DNA of 64,000 bases, from assembly GCA_950097015.1 (NCBI GenBank), contig CATNEN010000034.1, positions 1,837,501 through 1,901,500 of the forward strand, in the 5' to 3' direction. A program made the position numbers and the translations under genes. Below, in pieces: positions 62,001 to 64,000 of the stretch. The stretch is from Macrostomum hystrix (lineage: Eukaryota; Platyhelminthes; Macrostomidae). Below the pieces are notes generated by a model, which was not told the DNA's origin, ran no database searches, and worked only from the letters and a program-made list of their open reading frames with translations. How positions within the stretch are numbered: the first letter of the stretch is position 1; each line of letters begins with the position of its first letter.

Positions 62001-63263
62001 GCTACTGTTCCAATTTGGCCGCAGGGTGGGGTGGGAAATTCGCAGAAATTGCTCCGTTACTTCCTGTCAACTGGCCTCCAAGGCCCTGAGCCTCCAAATC
62101 ATAGTCAGGAAAATCTAGAGCACAATTTTTGTTGCTCACGAAATCCCATTTGCCGCCTGCACTGCTCAAATTGACTGTGTAATAAAAATTAACAGTCAGT
62201 TGGCCAAGTCTTGTCCGCTTGCTGATCGAATCGCGAAAAATATTCACTTGTTGCTGACTGACCGACTTGATTCAGATAAAAAAGAGCGAGCTAGTATATT
62301 ACAAATCTACTCGTGCTGAAGTGCCGATAGGACTTTGAAATCACTGGCGTGAGTGATTCTCAATGGATGATTCTCGGGTGGTGATTCTCGAGGGGTCAGT
62401 CTCGAGGAGGGATTCACAAGGAGTGATTCTCGAGGAGTGATTCTCTAGGGGTTAATATCAATGGGTGATTCTCGGGTGGTGATTCTCGAGGAGTGATTCT
62501 CGAGAGTTGATTGTCGATGAGTGATCCTGAAAGAGTGATTCTCAAGGAGTGATTCTCGAGGGTTGATTGTCGATGACTAATCCTGAAAGAGTGATTCTCA
62601 AGGAGTGATTCTCGAGGGCTGATTGTCGATGAGTGGTTCTCGAGGGCTGATTGTCGATGAGTGATTCTCGAGGGCTGATTGTCGATGAGTGGTTCTCGAG
62701 GGCTGATTGTCGATGAGTGATTCTCGAGGGCTGATTGTCGATGAGTGATTCTCGAGGGCTGATTGTCGATGAGTGATTCTCGAGGGCTGATTGTCGAGGA
62801 GTGATTCTCGAGGGCTGATTGTCGATGAGTGATTCTCGAGGGCTGATTGTCGATGAGTGATTCTCGAGGGCTGATTGTCGATGAGTGATTCTTGAGGAGT
62901 GATTCTTAAGAAGGGATTCTCAAGGGTGATTCTTAAGAAGGGATTCTCAAGGGTGATTCTTAAGGAGGGATTCTCAAGGGTGATTCTTAAGGAGGGATTC
63001 TCAAGGGTGATTCTTAAGGAGGGATTCTCAAGGGTGATTCTTAAGGAGGGATTCTCAAGGGTGATTCTTAAGGAGGGATTCTCAAGGGTGATTCCTAGAA
63101 CCGAGATGCTGATTTTCGAATAATTAAATCCAGAAGCCTGACCTCCCAAACTTCTCTTCCGTCGTTTCAGTTGAAGGATTTCGAAGCCAAACACAGCACC
63201 GTCCGCTGACGGACGACAGCGCACAATCTGATAACGCTGAATCTCGAGAGAGCCTAGCCAAGT
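41051..63263 (+). CDS. CACNA1G: T-type (Cav3) voltage-gated calcium channel alpha-1, N-terminal part, 8 exons, continues past the window
   Basis: Predicted exons: 41051-41261, 47986-48292, 48899-48996, 52377-52548, 53347-53665, 58266-58358, 60882-61599 and 63171-63263, about 670 residues; the last ends in phase 1, so the gene runs on. [14 protein letters not shown] and [18 protein letters not shown] are the Cav3 N-terminus and S1. S4 reads [17 protein letters not shown], with regularly spaced Arg. The S5 region is [20 protein letters not shown]. The pore loop has [11 protein letters not shown] with the selectivity Glu374. S6 is followed by [19 protein letters not shown], the start of the gating-brake helices typical of Cav3. 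These channels open at low voltage and drive pacemaking. The linker has a (GCTACG)9 tract. The exon 1-2 junction (AGCG|GTGACG to GGGAG|ATTATT) is the least certain: it keeps frame but adds about 20 residues before S1. Nearly all introns hold minisatellites. Confidence 0.9.
41427..43168. repeat. 20-bp minisatellite in Cav3 intron 1, about 87 copies
   Basis: The unit is GGGATGGGTGAGTGAGAGAT, with TAAT and AGGGG variants. Each unit carries GGTGAGT, a consensus 5' splice site on the coding strand. The 600-residue minus-strand frame is an artefact. Confidence 0.97.
43795..44440. repeat. 21-bp minisatellite in Cav3 intron 1, about 31 copies
   Basis: The unit contains GTCACCTAAATCTCAGAA followed by a variable AGTGG, AGGG, ACGG or ACTGG ending. 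The endings recur in a fixed order, giving a higher-order repeat of roughly four to six units. Confidence 0.95.
44441..45000 (+). other. Unique part of Cav3 intron 1
   Basis: No exon or RNA gene is recognised between the 21-bp and 16-bp arrays. Confidence 0.4.
45006..46167. repeat. 16/14-bp purine-rich minisatellite in Cav3 intron 1, about 75 copies
   Basis: The long unit GAGACAGGGGAGAGAT is mixed with the short unit GAGACAGTGGAGAT. Its core matches the ovo intron 4 array. Confidence 0.96.
46168..46910 (+). other. Unique part of Cav3 intron 1
   Basis: No exon, RNA gene or mobile element is recognised. Confidence 0.4.
46915..47970. repeat. 31-bp minisatellite in Cav3 intron 1 with an internal palindrome, about 34 copies
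   Basis: Each unit contains CTAATCTATTAGGAGATTAG, in which CTAATCT and AGATTAG are inverted repeats around ATTAGG. The array ends about 16 bp before the exon 2 acceptor. Confidence 0.96.
48293..48858. repeat. 21-bp minisatellite in Cav3 intron 2 that repeats the exon 2 donor, about 27 copies
   Basis: The unit contains CCGGGTAGGGAGAGATGCAG. The exon 2/intron 2 junction (GCCGG|GTAGGGAGAGATG) is itself the first unit, so the array includes the last exonic bases and the donor. It starts directly at the splice site and ends about 40 bp before exon 3. Confidence 0.96.
49020..51112. repeat. 21-bp minisatellite in Cav3 intron 3, about 99 copies
   Basis: The unit contains AGGGTTGAGGTGGACAGAG, with a variant ATAGACAG unit at semi-regular intervals. 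It begins under 30 bp after the exon 3 donor. It gives three frames of about 690-750 codons on the two strands, all artefacts. Confidence 0.98.
51560..52111. repeat. 38-bp minisatellite in Cav3 intron 3, about 14 copies
   Basis: The unit contains GATTAGCAATCCATTCTACC and CCTGAATCAAATC. The period of 38 bp is exact across most of the array. Confidence 0.96.
52133..52215. repeat. Inverted copies of the 38-bp unit
   Basis: Two units read GATTCAGGGGTAGAATGG, the reverse complement of the neighbouring array, after a spacer of about 20 bp. Together the two arrays form a long inverted repeat. Confidence 0.9.
52615..53045 (+). mobile_element. tRNA-derived SINE in Cav3 intron 4, split by a later insertion
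   Basis: The 5' part at about 52618-52666 has GACTCATGACTTAAAGGTC and the box B GGTTCGATTCC. The 3' part resumes at about 52914 and has GCAAGACACTTAACTCTGC. Both parts match the copy at 32.27-32.4 kb, interrupted here by the element at 52667-52903. The far 3' end is uncertain. Confidence 0.6.
52667..52903 (-). mobile_element. Second tRNA-derived SINE, inserted in reverse inside the first
   Basis: On the minus strand from 52903 it reads TGGCAGAGTGGTTAACCCAC, an exact box A match, and further on AGCTCGATTCC as box B. Its AT-rich 3' tail (ATTATTATTTA) abuts the left junction. The flanks CTCCCGCCAA (52657-52666) and CTCCCACCAA (52904-52913) form a 10-bp target-site duplication with one mismatch. 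Confidence 0.65.
53225..53320. repeat. TGTACATT repeat cluster in Cav3 intron 4
   Basis: GAATGTACACTGAATGTAC and variants recur at about 10-bp spacing just before the exon 5 acceptor. The motif matches the cluster in INPP5A intron 6. Confidence 0.65.
53705..54275. repeat. 31-bp minisatellite in Cav3 intron 5, about 18 copies
   Basis: The unit contains GTGTCTGGTAGTCTACAGGA. Units near the 3' end carry a second variant, with CTACCAGATGACTGGGAG. Confidence 0.95.
54276..55095 (+). other. Unique part of Cav3 intron 5
   Basis: No exon or RNA gene is recognised. The composition is mixed with GC-rich patches. Confidence 0.4.
55098..55328. repeat. 18-bp minisatellite in Cav3 intron 5, about 13 copies
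   Basis: The unit is CATCTATCTACCTTGTCT with many single-base changes. Confidence 0.9.
55329..55887 (+). other. Unique part of Cav3 intron 5
   Basis: No exon, RNA gene or mobile element is recognised. Confidence 0.4.
55888..56319. repeat. 34-bp minisatellite bracketed by a direct repeat, Cav3 intron 5
   Basis: About nine units contain TCAGCCATTACACCCTCATT. The array is bracketed by two direct copies of a segment starting TCCTTCACAAATTGCAGCAG, at 55888 and 56284, identical over about 28 bp. Confidence 0.9.
56650..58080. repeat. 12-bp purine minisatellite (GAGATGGAGACA) in Cav3 intron 5
   Basis: About 1.4 kb is almost pure purine on the coding strand. GAGATGGAGACA, GAGATGGAGATG and GAGAGGGAGAGG units combine in longer repeated blocks. 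The frames across it (up to 517 codons) are artefacts. Confidence 0.96.
58359..59205 (+). other. Unique part of Cav3 intron 6
   Basis: No further exon is recognised between exon 6 and the 19-bp array. Confidence 0.4.
59210..60810. repeat. 19-bp minisatellite in Cav3 intron 6, about 84 copies
   Basis: The unit is CAGTTTCGGGTTTTCAGAT with CATTTTCGCATTTTC variants that recur as a block. The unit contains TTTTCAG, an acceptor-like motif on the coding strand. The array ends about 70 bp before exon 7. Confidence 0.96.
61221..61274 (+). repeat. Coding (GCTACG)9 microsatellite in Cav3 exon 7
   Basis: Nine perfect hexamers encode alternating Ala-Thr at residues 514-531 of the I-II linker. The sequence is in frame and flanked by linker residues of low complexity. 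Confidence 0.95.
61667..62340 (+). other. Unique part of Cav3 intron 7
   Basis: No exon or RNA gene is recognised. The frame at 62002-62247 on the minus strand has no recognisable domain. Confidence 0.4.
62345..63105. repeat. Two adjoining minisatellites (28 and 27 bp) in Cav3 intron 7
   Basis: The first, about 62345-62890, has a unit with GAGTGATTCTCGAGGGCTGA. The second, about 62890-63095, has GGGATTCTCAAGGGTGATTC. Both share GTGATTCT, so the second probably arose from the first. The array ends about 70 bp before exon 8. Confidence 0.95.
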
Positions 63264-64000
63264 GTAAGACAATACCTGTGTGCTCGATTTTATTAGTGAC
63301 TTTATTCGTGCTCATTTGCATGAGTAGGTCGCCAAAAGCATATTGACAGGGATAAGCCGAAGAAATAATCACGAAGTAGCTGCTCTGACAGGACCCAAAA
63401 AGAAACGGGACGGCCTCTCCCTCTCTCTGTGTGTCTGATATTCGCATTTTCTGTTCAACCGCCACAATATTATGAGACGTGACCAGACCTCACAGTGCTT
63501 GTGTGTGTGCCCGCATCATGAGCTAGCTTTCTCAAACGCACCCGATGCCTTACATTGGCCTGGACAGGGCCTTCTAGTAGAGCTCTGGAGTTGCGGATAC
63601 GCAGACTGCGCGATGGAAATGGGAAAATAGGGCAGGGATAAATTGAATAATTTACTCTCCCTTTCATGCACCAGTCTTTCGCGAGCTCTCCCCAGTCTAG
63701 TCGCTGTGGCTCACTTTCTCCATCCCCCATTGCCTGTGCCCCGTGTCTAAGGCCTGTGCGCGTTTGTGTTTTCCCCAACAACTCAAACCCGCCGCCACTG
63801 CTGCTCCCGGAATTCTCCGAATCTAGATCCCGGTAACTGCTCGGCTATTTGCTCAGCATTTTCGTCTCTTTTTTATTCCAAAAATTAAGCTATTAATAAA
63901 TTATAAATAGTCCTGAATTGAGCAACTGTTGGACAAAGGACAAGCAAAGCAAAGTAAAGCAAAGGTTTAACAAAAAAAGCACGGGAAAAAAAGCGCGGGA
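63264..64000 (+). other. Start of Cav3 intron 8
   Basis: It follows the donor AAGT|GTAAGA. No further exon is recognised before the end of the window. The frames on the minus strand here have no recognisable product. Confidence 0.45.

Overview
This is a nuclear window from a bilaterian animal: spliced protein genes with GT-AG introns, GC-rich coding exons, AT-rich non-coding DNA, tRNA-derived SINEs and a very heavy load of tandem repeats. The host species cannot be proved from the sequence. Lophotrochozoan-like gene content, minisatellite-packed introns and splice acceptors just upstream of start codons would fit a free-living flatworm such as Macrostomum, but that is only a guess. Nothing here is bacterial, viral or organellar.

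Six protein genes can be assembled exon by exon. On the + strand at about 1.4-6.6 kb is an Ovo/OVOL C2H2 zinc-finger repressor (356 aa). On the + strand at 10.6-24.4 kb is a type I inositol polyphosphate 5-phosphatase, INPP5A (494 aa, 11 exons). Three genes lie in tandem on the - strand: a LAPTM4-like lysosomal membrane protein (29.0-30.0 kb), a MEAK7/TLDC1-like TLDc protein (31.5-33.5 kb) and translocon-associated protein beta, SSR2 (35.4-37.2 kb). On the + strand from 41.05 kb to beyond the window end is the first part of a T-type (Cav3) calcium channel: repeat I and much of the I-II linker, eight exons, about 670 residues. I predicted the exon joins by eye from splice motifs, reading phase and homology; all of them keep frame.

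Most of the remaining sequence is minisatellite. Most long introns, and the gaps between the minus-strand genes, carry their own array with a unit of about 10-38 bp and up to about 100 copies. Arrays whose unit is a multiple of three create giant open frames on several frames or both strands (for example 49.0-51.1 kb, 41.4-43.2 kb, 12.3-13.2 kb and 33.6-34.7 kb). I regard these as repeat artefacts, not genes. Some arrays carry splice-site motifs: the Cav3 exon 2 donor junction is itself repeated through the following intron, and Cav3 intron 1 carries dozens of GTGAGT donors.

Other mobile or structured DNA includes a foldback element (7.7-8.0 kb), a tRNA-derived SINE in the MEAK7 intron, and a SINE inserted into another SINE in Cav3 intron 4 with a recognisable target-site duplication. 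The genes act in separate processes: transcriptional repression, IP3 breakdown, lysosomal membrane, TOR/lysosome-linked TLDc function, ER translocation and low-voltage calcium entry. INPP5A and Cav3 both bear on calcium signalling, but nothing in the layout shows co-regulation.
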